Source: a virus. Taken from it: a DNA stretch of 33,073 nt. Made by a program: the position numbers and the translations under genes. Shown one piece after another: positions 1 through 5,993 of the stretch (positions are counted from its first letter, which is position 1; the number at the start of each line of letters is the position of its first letter). Where the stretch lies: the IMG/VR virus record IMGVR_UViG_3300027734_000202, positions 1-33,073 of that record; one strand, 5' to 3'. The notes beneath the pieces are model-generated. The model was not told where the DNA came from. It worked only from the letters and a program-made list of their open reading frames with translations, and did not search any database.

Positions 1-362
1 GTATCAAAAGGATATTTTATTAAATCTTCATAATTTATAAAAATATAAGAGTTTTTATCAATATCTGCTTTATTTAAACTGTCTATATAAAGATTTAAAT
101 CTTCTGTATTTTCTTTATTATTTCTAATATGATTAATAGTTTTATTATCTTTGTCATAAAAAGCAGTCATTGCTAACTTTGATGTAAGCATATCGACTGG
201 ATCCCTAACTATGGTTATCATTTTATTATTCATAAGAATATGAGATCTTTTTATATATACTCCAGTATGCTGAACAATTCTATCTTGAAGGTAGTGAGAT
301 CCGACTCTAGGAAGTGTTACTATGGAATATTCTTTACTTATTTTATTAAATATATTTGGCAT
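1..362 (-). CDS. sulfotransferase-like protein, 3' end outside window
   Basis: The first 120 codons of a leftward gene that runs off the left edge. Residues 17-25 (LPRVGSHYL) resemble the 5'-phosphosulfate (PAPS) loop of sulfotransferases, and residues 51-64 (IVRDPVDMLTSKLA) match the 3'-phosphate-binding RDP motif. From family knowledge such enzymes move sulfate from PAPS to a glycan, protein or small molecule; the substrate is unknown. I chose the ATG at 362 because TATAAT (369-374) lies exactly six bases upstream, implying a leaderless mRNA. An in-frame ATG at 380 is the alternative. It follows two zinc-ribbon microgenes. A second sulfotransferase-like gene lies at 23291-24085. Confidence 0.7.
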   Translation of the reverse strand, partial: MPNIFNKISKEYSIVTLPRVGSHYLQDRIVQHTGVYIKRSHILMNNKMITIVRDPVDMLTSKLAMTAFYDKDNKTINHIRNNKENTEDLNLYIDSLNKADIDKNSYIFINYEDLIKYPFD

Positions 363-385
363 ATAATCATTATACACCATGGCAT

Positions 386-520
386 TTACGCACCACAGGT
401 AAGACATACAAATGGTTCGTCATTAGCCTTTACATATAATTGATTACATTGACTACAGGCTATCTTGTAAGAATCAATCTTCTTAGCATATAGGCTCCAA
501 GAAGACTCAAACTTATCCAT
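386..520 (-). CDS. zinc-ribbon microprotein (44 aa)
   Basis: A 44-codon leftward ORF with two CxxC knuckles, CSQC at residues 22-25 and CLTC at 39-42, the latter two residues from the C-terminus. This is a minimal zinc ribbon of unknown role. It starts three bases after the stop of the upstream zinc-ribbon gene (524-715) and probably shares its transcript. Its end resembles that neighbour's (FVCLTCGA versus FYCLACK), so the two are likely diverged duplicates. No strong ribosome-binding site is visible, so translational coupling is likely. Confidence 0.6.
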   Translation of the reverse strand: MDKFESSWSLYAKKIDSYKIACSQCNQLYVKANDEPFVCLTCGA

Positions 521-523
521 GAC

Positions 524-715
524 TTACTTGCATGCCAAACAGTAGAATGGAACACGAAGGTTATCCCGATGTGTGTATATGGTTTGAGCACACTTGTAGC
601 ATTTTATGTGAACCATAGGGCCTTCTTCTTTTGCTGGTGCTTGGATAGTTAAGGTTTTTGTATAGTATACCTTTGTGGCATACCAAGTAATTAGTATTAG
701 AGTTAATGTTAGCAT
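524..715 (-). CDS. membrane-anchored zinc-ribbon microprotein (63 aa)
   Basis: The N-terminus (about residues 1-18, beginning MLTLTLILITWYA) is a hydrophobic helix that could be a signal anchor. The C-terminal half holds CYKC at 39-42 and CLAC at 59-62, a zinc ribbon ending at the last residue. A strong extended -10 (TGATATAAT; hexamer at 722-727) lies six bases upstream of the ATG, so the mRNA should be leaderless. Function is unknown; a membrane-tethered metal-binding or protein-interaction module is the most that can be said. It leads a small operon with the 386-520 gene. Confidence 0.65.
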   Translation of the reverse strand: MLTLTLILITWYATKVYYTKTLTIQAPAKEEGPMVHIKCYKCAQTIYTHRDNLRVPFYCLACK

Positions 716-736
716 TATACTATTATATCAGAGCCA

Positions 737-877
737 TTACTCAAAGTCAACCTGGGACTCAAACATATCTAGTGTTATTGGGGTTGATGCGTCATCATCC
801 ATAGCCCCACAGACAGCACAGGTTACCTGGCCATCAAGGTCTAACTGGTAGTCGCACCCATATTTTGTACATGTCAT
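737..877 (-). CDS. zinc-ribbon microprotein (46 aa), acidic tail
   Basis: A 46-codon ORF with C3, C8, C20 and C23 (CxxxxC and CAVC), a plausible single zinc site, followed by an acidic tail (DDDAS...ESQVDFE). TATGAT at 884-889, preceded by TGG (extended -10), lies six bases upstream of the ATG, again a leaderless layout. Function is unknown. It is the third zinc-ribbon gene in the first 900 bases. Confidence 0.6.
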   Translation of the reverse strand: MTCTKYGCDYQLDLDGQVTCAVCGAMDDDASTPITLDMFESQVDFE

Positions 878-933
878 ATATCTATCATACCACCTAGAAA
901 AAATGTTGTCAAATATTGTGCTATAATAGTATC

Positions 934-1212
934 ATGACAACTCACAACGAACAGCAAACTGCTGCATATGAATTACTAGAAAAAGCAGTTACAGAAGAAG
1001 AAAAATTGGTTGCAAGGGCAGCATTGAAGTTAGCATTTAATGCGGCACAACCAGACCTAAACCCAGAGCAATTCGCTGCTAACGAACTTCGTAAAAATGC
1101 AGTTACCAGAGAAGAAAAAGACATAGCGATAGCAGCATTAAAGTTAGCATTTCCAAGAATGCGTCGAGGTCTTGCAACATTTCGTGACGGTGAAGAAATA
1201 AATTTTAACTAA
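934..1212 (+). CDS. small helical protein with an internal duplication (92 aa)
   Basis: A rightward gene encoding two copies of one helical motif: residues about 9-36 (ELLEKAVTEEEKLVARAALK) and about 46-73 (ELRKNAVTREEKDIAIAALK), each ending LAF. The repeat has consensus EL-x-K-x-AVT-x-EEK-x(5)-AALKLAF. A short basic C-terminus follows. An in-frame TTG exists at 916, but the ATG at 934 is preferred because TATAAT (922-927, extended TGC) sits six bases upstream, implying a leaderless mRNA. No family recognised; an assembly or DNA-binding helical-repeat protein would be speculation. Confidence 0.7.
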   Translation: MTTHNEQQTAAYELLEKAVTEEEKLVARAALKLAFNAAQPDLNPEQFAANELRKNAVTREEKDIAIAALKLAFPRMRRGLATFRDGEEINFN

Positions 1213-1305
1213 ATAGTTCGTATAGTTTTTTATTAGGCGCGTTTTTATGTATTAAAGTTCGGCGCAAAATAGAAGTAATAAACCTTCCTATGCCCTACAA
1301 GGGCA

Positions 1306-1410
1306 CTATTGGTGAGTAGCCTTCATATGCCTAGCAAGGGAATCGTGTCCAAATATACCCCATCTTAGATCCCACTGTTTTTTACAAATCGGACAGATTA
1401 TTATCCTCAT
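1306..1410 (-). CDS. single C2H2 zinc-finger microprotein (34 aa)
   Basis: A 34-codon ORF whose sequence is one C2H2-like finger: CPIC at residues 6-9, then HMKATH at 28-33 (spacing C-x2-C-x18-H-x4-H). In family terms such fingers bind nucleic acid or protein; here the role is unknown. It is the last gene of a six-gene overlapping operon running left from 2278. Its start overlaps the end of the 1382-1489 gene and has a GGGAGAG Shine-Dalgarno-like sequence just upstream. Confidence 0.6.
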   Translation of the reverse strand: MRIIICPICKKQWDLRWGIFGHDSLARHMKATHQ

Positions 1411-1489
1411 CACTCTCCCATATAATTAAACACTTAGTACATTGTATCCCAAGTTCTTTCATATACCAAGTATGAGCACACTCTTTCAT
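1382..1489 (-). CDS. zinc-binding microprotein (35 aa)
   Basis: C4, H6, C17 and C20 (ECAH and CTKC) could form a single zinc site; the C-terminal third is acidic (WESDEDNNLSDL). The start codon overlaps the preceding stop as ATGA, so it should be translationally coupled to the 1486-1782 gene. The next gene starts inside its 3' end in another frame. Function unknown. Confidence 0.6.
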   Translation of the reverse strand: MKECAHTWYMKELGIQCTKCLIIWESDEDNNLSDL

Positions 1490-1782
1490 TTTTTAGCCAC
1501 AGGAATTCCATCAGTCTCACTGTCTCGTTTAGACTTTGCTTTTTGTTGTGGGACAAAGACCTTATTGTGTGCTCTTCGCTGTTTTTTGTTTAGACTGCGT
1601 CCAACAACTTTAGTATCAGGTGCAGAAGGATCAGGGGCAATTAAAGGCTTATCGTAATCTGGTCTAGACCAAGAAGCAGGAGTACCCATCACAGTAGCAT
1701 CAATAGCCTTTTTGTTTGAATTAAGTTGTCTTCTAGCCTTATCAATTTCTTTAGACCAATTAATTTGTTTTTGTTTTTTCAT
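1486..1782 (-). CDS. basic, probably disordered small protein (98 aa)
   Basis: A 98-codon ORF rich in Lys/Arg (MKKQKQINWSKEIDKARRQL, later RSLNKKQRRAHNK), with a Pro/Asp-rich middle (PDYDKPLIAPDPSAPDTK). Composition suggests a nucleic-acid-binding or flexible protein. The start overlaps the stop of the 1779-1943 gene as ATGA and its own stop overlaps the next ATG in the same way, which supports a real coupled gene. No domain recognised. Confidence 0.65.
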   Translation of the reverse strand: MKKQKQINWSKEIDKARRQLNSNKKAIDATVMGTPASWSRPDYDKPLIAPDPSAPDTKVVGRSLNKKQRRAHNKVFVPQQKAKSKRDSETDGIPVAKK

Positions 1783-1943
1783 TGGCGATGTCTTTTCTTA
1801 TTGCCATACTTAGCCTTAACATCAGCAACTGCCTTATCGACCATAGACTTGGTGAGACACCAGATATGACCATCAGGCATGGTTTGATGGGTATACCAAA
1901 AGGACTCATCATCTTTAGGTATAGTGCAGCAATTAGTATCCAC
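1779..1943 (-). CDS. hypothetical protein (54 aa), GTG start
   Basis: Start is a GTG inside the last codons of the 1933-2139 gene. The protein runs MDTNCCTIPKDDESFWYTH to a basic tail (KYGNKKRHRQ). It has two adjacent cysteines (5-6), a third at 29 and a Trp-rich core (SFWYTHQTMPDGHIWCLTKS) that looks like a compact beta fold. It overlaps both neighbours by a few bases, typical of translational coupling. Function unknown. A longer ORF in another frame here is a shadow. Confidence 0.6.
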   Translation of the reverse strand: MDTNCCTIPKDDESFWYTHQTMPDGHIWCLTKSMVDKAVADVKAKYGNKKRHRQ

Positions 1944-2139
1944 CTAAGCACTCATTTCTTGTATGAAACAATCTAATCTTAGTCAATATTTTGCGGGACG
2001 GACCAAAGAGATCTTCCTTACAAGTAGAGCAAGTATAAGACCATTCACCACTAAACCAGTCATGTACATAGCCCTTAGCATTGGCATATTTCTTGGCTAC
2101 AAAGGTTTGAAATGGATCTGGTATTTCCATATTAATCAT
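1933..2139 (-). CDS. small protein with CxxC motif (68 aa)
   Basis: A 68-codon ORF with CSTC at residues 37-40 and a third Cys at 64, a basic C-terminal half (SRKILTKIRLFHTRN) and an aromatic stretch (VHDWFSGEWSYT). The first ATG overlaps the upstream stop (ATGATTAA); a second in-frame ATG three codons in is possible. Second gene of the operon from 2278. A half zinc knuckle is possible; function unknown. Confidence 0.6.
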   Translation of the reverse strand: MINMEIPDPFQTFVAKKYANAKGYVHDWFSGEWSYTCSTCKEDLFGPSRKILTKIRLFHTRNECLGGY

Positions 2140-2278
2140 CAGTAAAAAAATCTATACCTAGATACCAGTGAAAGAGATACAAACCTATCTCCCATTCATG
2201 TCTGACTGGATAGCCCCAATTGTGGAGATATACCCCAATAGCGTAGTTGGAGGTCATCTTGCCATAGTGTAGTTTCAT
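2132..2278 (-). CDS. hypothetical protein (48 aa), first gene of a leaderless operon
   Basis: A 48-codon ORF rich in aromatics and Gly (SNYAIGVYLHNWGYPVRHEWE), ending in acidic residues. It leads six overlapping leftward genes down to 1306. The promoter is strong: TTGACT, 17 bases, TATACT (2285-2290), then six bases to the ATG, so a leaderless start. The promoter overlaps that of the divergent GIY-YIG-like gene at 2327. Function unknown. Confidence 0.65.
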   Translation of the reverse strand: MKLHYGKMTSNYAIGVYLHNWGYPVRHEWEIGLYLFHWYLGIDFFTDD

Positions 2279-2284
2279 AATCCA

Positions 2285-2320
2285 AGTATAGCAAAATTTG
2301 CGGGACAAGTCAAGTATAAT
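2285..2320. promoter_or_regulatory. overlapping divergent promoters
   Basis: Leftward: TTGACT with 17-base spacing to TATACT (2285-2290), reading into the gene starting at 2278. Rightward: TATAAT at 2315-2320, six bases before the ATG at 2327. The rightward -10 overlaps the leftward -35 region, so the two promoters probably exclude each other. Both predicted transcripts start at the ATG. Confidence 0.65.
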
Positions 2321-2326
2321 AGAGTA

Positions 2327-2641
2327 ATGACCCTACTATACATCCTATACAGCCCATTACATAAGGCTATTAAGATAGGGATATCTGATGTGTCTGGTAG
2401 AAGGTTTGCAGCCCATAGGACCAAGGGTTGGATACTCATAAAGTATTGGGCATTTTCCGAACGGGATCAAGCAAGATACATAGAATCCCTAGTAGTACAA
2501 ACCCTTACTTCCAAGTATGGACATTTTCTGGATAAGGCAGATATGCCACAAGGGGGATATACGGAGACATTTGATGCGTCAAAGATAACTCGAAAAGGTT
2601 TGATCCGTATGGTCAATAAGGAAATAAGGGGCTTCGGGTGA
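2327..2641 (+). CDS. GIY-YIG-like (T5orf172-type) protein
   Basis: 104 aa. The N-terminus YILYSPLHKAIKIGIS (about residues 5-20) fits the GIY-YIG nuclease signature (Y-I, about ten residues, K-I-G), followed by an Arg pair and His (GRRFAAHR, residues 24-31) as in the T5orf172 / MUG113 branch. The Glu in AFSERDQARYIE could be catalytic. Such domains cut DNA or occur in small regulatory phage proteins. It is a stand-alone minimal domain with no DNA-binding extension. The ATG follows TATAAT by six bases (leaderless). Its 3' end overlaps the convergent tRNA-Arg by ten bases. Confidence 0.65.
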   Translation: MTLLYILYSPLHKAIKIGISDVSGRRFAAHRTKGWILIKYWAFSERDQARYIESLVVQTLTSKYGHFLDKADMPQGGYTETFDASKITRKGLIRMVNKEIRGFG

Positions 2642-2702
2642 AGGAATCGGACCTTCATTGTCAGGTTCGGAACCTGGAGTACGACCATTATACGAACCCG
2701 AA
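2632..2702 (-). tRNA. tRNA-Arg (anticodon CCG)
   Basis: On the minus strand the 71-nt segment folds as a cloverleaf: acceptor TTCGGGT/ACCCGAA (seven pairs), D-stem GTAT/GTAC with an AATGGTC loop, anticodon loop TTCCGAA (anticodon CCG, reading CGG), and T-stem GAAGG/CCTTC with loop TCCGATT. Weak points: one anticodon-stem mismatch (C27/A43), C instead of U at position 55, and no encoded CCA (the discriminator G is followed by CCCC). It could be functional or decaying. It overlaps the last ten bases of the convergent GIY-YIG-like gene. Confidence 0.72.
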
Positions 2703-2767
2703 TCGCTAGATGCGATTGCTATATTCAGTGTACCACATATCCCACATATGGGGAAGTGTCTGGTGTA

Positions 2768-3283
2768 TCGTAATGTTTATATACCGTGGTTTTTTAGAGT
2801 TATCCACAGGTTAGTTTTTAAATGCTTCGTAAAGAGCAGCAATGACCGCTACTGCTGATATGCCTAACATAGCGTAAATCCAGTAAATGTATAGTATCCA
2901 TAGGTCCATATGTTGATGATATCATGGTTTTAAATCATAGTTATCCACATGTTTATCCACAGATAGATCTTACTGATTATATTATTAGACAGAGTAGAAG
3001 TGGAGTGAAGTGGAGGATAGTGGAGTAGGGAGCGCTTTTAAAGGCCCATCGTAATCTTTTAAAAAAAGAGCGGAGCCCTATCACAAAACCTTCATATTGT
3101 CAAACCTTCAAACCTTAATATCCCCGAAGCGGATGATACCACAGATATAATGGTTTGTCAAGTCCTTTCAAACCTTAAAACCTGCATAAAAAAATCTCCC
3201 AAAACCAGGAGAAATTGTCGATAATCGTAATGTTTTATTTAAAAACTATTTAAAAATATCCAAAAACCAGGAGAAAAGGTTTG
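2768..3283. other. gene-poor region with DnaA boxes: candidate replication origin
   Basis: No convincing gene lies in this half-kilobase stretch. It holds three perfect DnaA boxes TTATCCACA (2800-2808, 2941-2949, 2953-2961), AT-rich DNA, three tandem 10-bp AGTGGAG repeats (2999-3028), TCGTAAT motifs (2768, 3049, 3225), CAAACCTT copies (from about 3099 and 3164) and two copies of an ACCAGGAGAAA segment (about 3205 and 3265). DnaA boxes plus iteron-like repeats next to AT-rich DNA are the usual parts of an origin. They could also be regulatory or titrate DnaA. Confidence 0.45.
2999..3028 (+). repeat. three tandem 10-bp AGTGGAG repeats
   Basis: AGTGGAGTGA, AGTGGAGGAT and AGTGGAGTAG lie head to tail with 10-bp periodicity, about one helical turn, just right of the DnaA-box pair at 2941-2961. 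Same-face spacing suggests cooperative protein binding, as for iterons. Confidence 0.6.
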
Positions 3284-3529
3284 TTATTCTATAGGGGGTA
3301 ATTGTTGTATGGTTTGGTCTTGATCCCCTGCGATTTCGCCTGGCTCAAAGCGTCCGTTGGACTGCTCAACTTTTTTATCCTGCAAAAAATCGGGGGTAAA
3401 TGAAAAGAAAGGAGACAAACCTATAGCATGAGTAATAGATACAAAACCATTCCACATTGAATCCGAGAATGCCTGATATTGTTTAGGATCTCTTTTAGCA
3501 TATTCTGCAAAGTGATGCTTGGGGCTCAT
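3284..3529 (-). CDS. hypothetical protein (81 aa)
   Basis: A single leftward gene inside the repeat-rich region. Residues 1-50 look folded (MSPKHHFAEYAKRDPKQYQA, with a helical middle around SITHAIGLSPFFSF); the C-terminal 30 are polar and Gln/Pro-rich. The ATG is preceded by TATAAT (3536-3541, extended TGT) with six bases between, so leaderless. A perfect AAGGTTTG palindrome (3553-3569) overlaps the upstream promoter region and could be its operator. No family recognised; an origin-linked role is only suggested by position. Confidence 0.6.
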   Translation of the reverse strand: MSPKHHFAEYAKRDPKQYQAFSDSMWNGFVSITHAIGLSPFFSFTPDFLQDKKVEQSNGRFEPGEIAGDQDQTIQQLPPIE

Positions 3530-3552
3530 ATAATAATTATAACACCATATAC

Positions 3553-3569
3553 AAGGTTTGACAAACCTT
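3553..3569. promoter_or_regulatory. perfect palindrome AAGGTTTG-A-CAAACCTT
   Basis: An 8+1+8 perfect inverted repeat located 12 to 28 bp upstream of the -10 of the 3284-3529 gene, where a repressor could block polymerase. Half-sites (AAGGTTTG or CAAACCTT) recur between 3099 and 3690, and a near-palindromic copy lies at 16909-16924. Confidence 0.5.
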
Positions 3570-3722
3570 ACAAACTATGGTATAAGATCAGCAGGGGGAA
3601 AGATTTGAAGGTTCGTAATGTCCTGGTTTGGGGAAATTAAGGTTTGGATCGTAATGTCTGGATATAAGGTTTGGGGTTTGACAATTTGATAAAGATATGG
3701 CACGTGCCCTTTCGGGGCGCAG
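3570..3722. repeat. non-coding stretch with GGTTTG and TCGTAATGT repeats
   Basis: Contains two TCGTAATGT copies (3613-3621, 3649-3657) and several GGTTTG motifs. Just left of the 3723 stop codon is a GC-rich hairpin-forming segment (GCCC-CGAAA-GGGC on the minus strand) followed by the palindrome GGCACGTGCC. An open frame across it is low-complexity and overlaps the neighbouring gene, so I treat it as non-coding. Confidence 0.45.
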
Positions 3723-3986
3723 TTAGTCTTCTGTAAAAATATCTTCCAGTCGTGCAAAACCTTCATCTTCAATTCCCAAACCTTCAATAAATAAATCCCA
3801 AGTTTCATTTATGTATTGGTCTAGTGATGGTGTGCGATTAATTATTCCTTCGGCAAAAGCAAACGCAAGTGGCAAACCTAAATCGCTATAAGCAAAGAAG
3901 TCTGTCCATTCGTCATCTTGTTTAAAGTTAATCCATAGTTGTCCAAGAATTAAAGCCCTGCTATCAAAATCCGTTTGTGTTGGCAT
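3723..3986 (-). CDS. acidic hypothetical protein (87 aa)
   Basis: An acidic protein with aromatic helical segments (LILGQLWINFKQDDEWTDFF; FAFAEGIINRTPSLDQYI) ending EDIFTED. It is preceded by GAAGGA at suitable spacing and overlaps the 3' end of the 3964-4173 gene. A GC hairpin after its stop may end transcription. Function unknown. Confidence 0.65.
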   Translation of the reverse strand: MPTQTDFDSRALILGQLWINFKQDDEWTDFFAYSDLGLPLAFAFAEGIINRTPSLDQYINETWDLFIEGLGIEDEGFARLEDIFTED

Positions 3987-4173
3987 AATTAGTTCCTTCC
4001 TTAGTTTCTTTGGCTGACTCTGCTATTACCTGTAAACGATTATACACGACATTGGGTTGGGACTTTGCCAAGTATTCCCCGACTAATTCTAAATCCACTC
4101 GCAGGTCAGAAATAGTATTGCCGAGTTTATTGGCAACTTTTTCCTCATCTGTAGTTCGTCTGCTTATACGCAT
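3964..4173 (-). CDS. basic helical small protein (69 aa)
   Basis: I start this gene at the ATG at 4173 (MRISRRTTDEEKVANKLGNT) because AAGGGAGA stands at proper spacing; an upstream in-frame ATG at 4200 lacks one. The protein is basic at the N-terminus and largely helical, with a possible coiled coil (ISDLRVDLELVGEYL). GATACAAT upstream is a plausible -10. It is coupled to the 3723-3986 gene by overlap. A small DNA-binding role is possible but unsupported. Confidence 0.65.
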   Translation of the reverse strand: MRISRRTTDEEKVANKLGNTISDLRVDLELVGEYLAKSQPNVVYNRLQVIAESAKETKEGTNYANTNGF

Positions 4174-4266
4174 AGTTCTCCCTTGTGTCCATTGTATCAA
4201 AAAGTGGGGGAAAGAGCAAGCCCCACGCTTGCCCTTCCCACCCGATTAATCTAGGTGACCCAAGAC

Positions 4267-4614
4267 CTAGACCAGTGCTGGGCTATAAGCAGCCACAAAT
4301 TTATCAAAAGGTACAGAGACCCTGTCAGTAACAGTATTAGTAGTAAAGTCGATGAGGACTGTAGGGTCCCCTAAATCCAGGGCATCGTTATTAATTGCGA
4401 AGATACCAAACCCTGTTTCTTCAAGGACTGAGTCTTGCATAAGATAACTAATAATCATGCGGGTACCGTAGGATGAATCTCCAAGGCGTGGCTTAGCATG
4501 TTGCAGTGCCATGGCTAGGTCCCGCTCCCATTCAGTCTCACCCCAATGGCTATAGAGTACAACCATAGGGCCCTGCTCACTGTCTTTAAATACAAAGTTG
4601 ATCCGTGCTCCCAT
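4267..4614 (-). CDS. hypothetical phage protein (115 aa)
   Basis: Start MGARINFVFKDSEQGPMVVL is chosen over an in-frame ATG upstream because GGAGGAATAAA directly precedes it. The pattern (a hydrophobic strand, then VVLYSHWGETEWERDLAMAL) looks like an alpha/beta domain. It is the last gene of a six-gene operon beginning at 5942 and starts one base after the stop of the 4616-4762 gene, whose last codons carry its Shine-Dalgarno. No domain assigned. Confidence 0.7.
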   Translation of the reverse strand: MGARINFVFKDSEQGPMVVLYSHWGETEWERDLAMALQHAKPRLGDSSYGTRMIISYLMQDSVLEETGFGIFAINNDALDLGDPTVLIDFTTNTVTDRVSVPFDKFVAAYSPALV

Positions 4615-4615
4615 T

Positions 4616-4762
4616 TTATTCCTCCACCTTAAAGGATACAATTGACAATTGGTTTAATATTTCTCTGCAGAGGTCTTCTTCATTATCTGATTCCGCCTCA
4701 TATTTAAAATTCATATAATCACCTGTTGGCTCAAAGATTACTTCAACTTCATATGTATTCAT
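4616..4762 (-). CDS. acidic hypothetical protein (48 aa)
   Basis: A 48-codon ORF (MNTYEVEVIFEPTGDYMNFK..., ending SIVSFKVEE). Beta strand, turn, helix (EEDLCREILNQLS), strand is a compact fold seen in many tiny phage proteins. The ATG directly abuts the TAA of the 4763-5092 gene and its end carries the ribosome-binding site of the next gene. Function unknown. Confidence 0.65.
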   Translation of the reverse strand: MNTYEVEVIFEPTGDYMNFKYEAESDNEEDLCREILNQLSIVSFKVEE

Positions 4763-5092
4763 TTAGTTTCCTAACAATACATCGTTGAAATCAATTACTG
4801 CCATAACAACTCGTCCATCTTCATTTAACTGAACATAGACAGGGTATTGTCCGTCACCATAACCGCTGCTCATAGCAACAGCAAGTCCGCCACCAATCTG
4901 TCCATAGGCGTCTTTAATGGTAGTAGCAGATACACCTTGGTAAGAATACAAACCTTCTTTACCTTCGGGGCTCCACTCCTCGCCCTTGTTGGTTTCCCAC
5001 TCATCTAGATAGCAAGGGTCGCCAATCATTATCTGTCCTGAGTCAACACCGATGTGTCCAGCCAGCACTACATTATCAAAACTGTTTATCAT
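4763..5092 (-). CDS. DUF4241-like phage protein (109 aa)
   Basis: The middle contains IGDPCYLDEW (residues 23-32) and the C-terminal half SSGYGDGQYPVYVQL (about 75-89), a pattern I associate with DUF4241-like proteins found in phages and bacteria, whose function is not known. The ATG overlaps the TGA of the 5089-5523 gene (ATGA). One of six co-transcribed genes from 5942. Confidence 0.65.
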   Translation of the reverse strand: MINSFDNVVLAGHIGVDSGQIMIGDPCYLDEWETNKGEEWSPEGKEGLYSYQGVSATTIKDAYGQIGGGLAVAMSSGYGDGQYPVYVQLNEDGRVVMAVIDFNDVLLGN

Positions 5093-5523
5093 TTCTTATC
5101 CAATCCTACTAGGGTCATTTCTTCAATATTAGCACATTCTGGGCATTTTTGCAAGTCTGCCTCATCAAAGGCATCTCTAATAGTATTATCAGGGTCTTCA
5201 AACTCAGCGCTACAGTTTTCACAGTAGAACCAATTATAACTAACACGGACCTGAATGGTCGTGTCAGGAGGGCAGGGGACCGAAGTGATAAAGTATCCTA
5301 TTCGATTAACAAAGTGCCAACCATTCCATATATAAGAACCACCGTCATCACCGTCGCCATACATCCATATGTAGGCAGGGTCCTGCTGCTTTACAAAGTC
5401 AACCTCATCTCCATAGGTCTCAAACATCTCTCCGTCAAAGGAGGCATTTGTATCTATATGGTTTTTGATTGGCTTATAGATAGCGGCCCACTCATCAAGG
5501 TCTATTTCAATAAAGTTACTCAC
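5089..5523 (-). CDS. zinc-ribbon containing hypothetical protein (144 aa)
   Basis: The N-terminal 95 residues form an acidic, aromatic alpha/beta domain (YIWMYGDGDDGGSYIWNGWH). The C-terminal third is a split zinc ribbon: CENC at about 101-104 and CPEC at about 127-130. The start is GTG at 5523, overlapping the end of the 5516-5800 gene, with GGGAGA upstream. Function unknown; it looks like a widespread phage type rather than a unique ORF. Confidence 0.7.
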   Translation of the reverse strand: MSNFIEIDLDEWAAIYKPIKNHIDTNASFDGEMFETYGDEVDFVKQQDPAYIWMYGDGDDGGSYIWNGWHFVNRIGYFITSVPCPPDTTIQVRVSYNWFYCENCSAEFEDPDNTIRDAFDEADLQKCPECANIEEMTLVGLDKK

Positions 5524-5800
5524 CTAGAATCTCCCTACGGTTCTTAACATCTTCCTTGGCAAAAGCGATAGCATATGTTAAAGCATATACATGAGAGAGG
5601 GCGTCCAGATAGCCAGTAGCCTCAGTACGAGCCATGGAATCCATAGCCTCTTCTGACTCTTCCTCAACCTCAATACAGCGGTCAAGAATTTGTTCTGCTT
5701 CGAGCATGAGTGTTTTTAAGTGTCCGTGCAGGATATCTGCTCCGTCCATACCCATTTCTACTTGTTTCATTAGGTATGGGTCTAGTGTCATACTATCCAT
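5516..5800 (-). CDS. helical hypothetical protein (94 aa)
   Basis: Predominantly helical with heptad-like stretches (TLMLEAEQILDRCIEVEEES, then DALSHVYALTYAIAFAKEDV). It is acidic and probably forms a helical bundle or dimer. The start overlaps the stop region of the 5793-5942 gene, and the end overlaps the GTG of the next gene. Function unknown. Confidence 0.65.
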   Translation of the reverse strand: MDSMTLDPYLMKQVEMGMDGADILHGHLKTLMLEAEQILDRCIEVEEESEEAMDSMARTEATGYLDALSHVYALTYAIAFAKEDVKNRREILGE

Positions 5801-5942
5801 TGAGCACCTCCATTAGATGTTTAGTAGCATAGATTTGTCCCTCAATATCTACCACATGGATAGAAGCAGGGTTCTCTTCAAGGTCTTGTTCAAGACTTAT
5901 TAGGTGTAGTTTTATGTATTCTTTGAATGTATTTAGGTCCAT
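5793..5942 (-). CDS. hypothetical protein (49 aa), operon leader gene
   Basis: MDLNTFKEYIKLHLISLEQD then an acidic stretch and VVDIEGQIYATKHLMEVLNG: helix, strand, helix. It is the first gene of the six-gene leftward operon ending at 4267. The promoter is a close match to consensus and sits six bases before the ATG (TATAAT, 5949-5954), so translation should begin on a leaderless mRNA. Function unknown. Confidence 0.65.
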   Translation of the reverse strand: MDLNTFKEYIKLHLISLEQDLEENPASIHVVDIEGQIYATKHLMEVLNG

Positions 5943-5948
5943 GTATTA

Positions 5949-5977
5949 ATTATATCCTTTTGGGTTTAAAATATCAA
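5949..5977 (-). promoter_or_regulatory. sigma-70-type promoter, leaderless
   Basis: On the minus strand TTGATA (5972-5977), 17-base spacer, TATAAT (5949-5954), then six bases to the ATG at 5942. The predicted start site falls on the A of the ATG. It drives the 5942-4267 operon. Confidence 0.7.
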
Positions 5978-5993
5978 GTGGTGGGAGTGTGAG

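Noticed and set aside
1760-1951. A 63-codon leftward ORF with hydrophobic N-terminus
   Set aside because: The GTG-started frame at 1779-1943 fits the overlapping operon better; this one is an out-of-frame shadow.
3575-3808. A 77-codon leftward ORF
   Set aside because: It overlaps the better-supported 3723-3986 gene and crosses the repeat-rich non-coding stretch; low-complexity translation, no ribosome-binding site.
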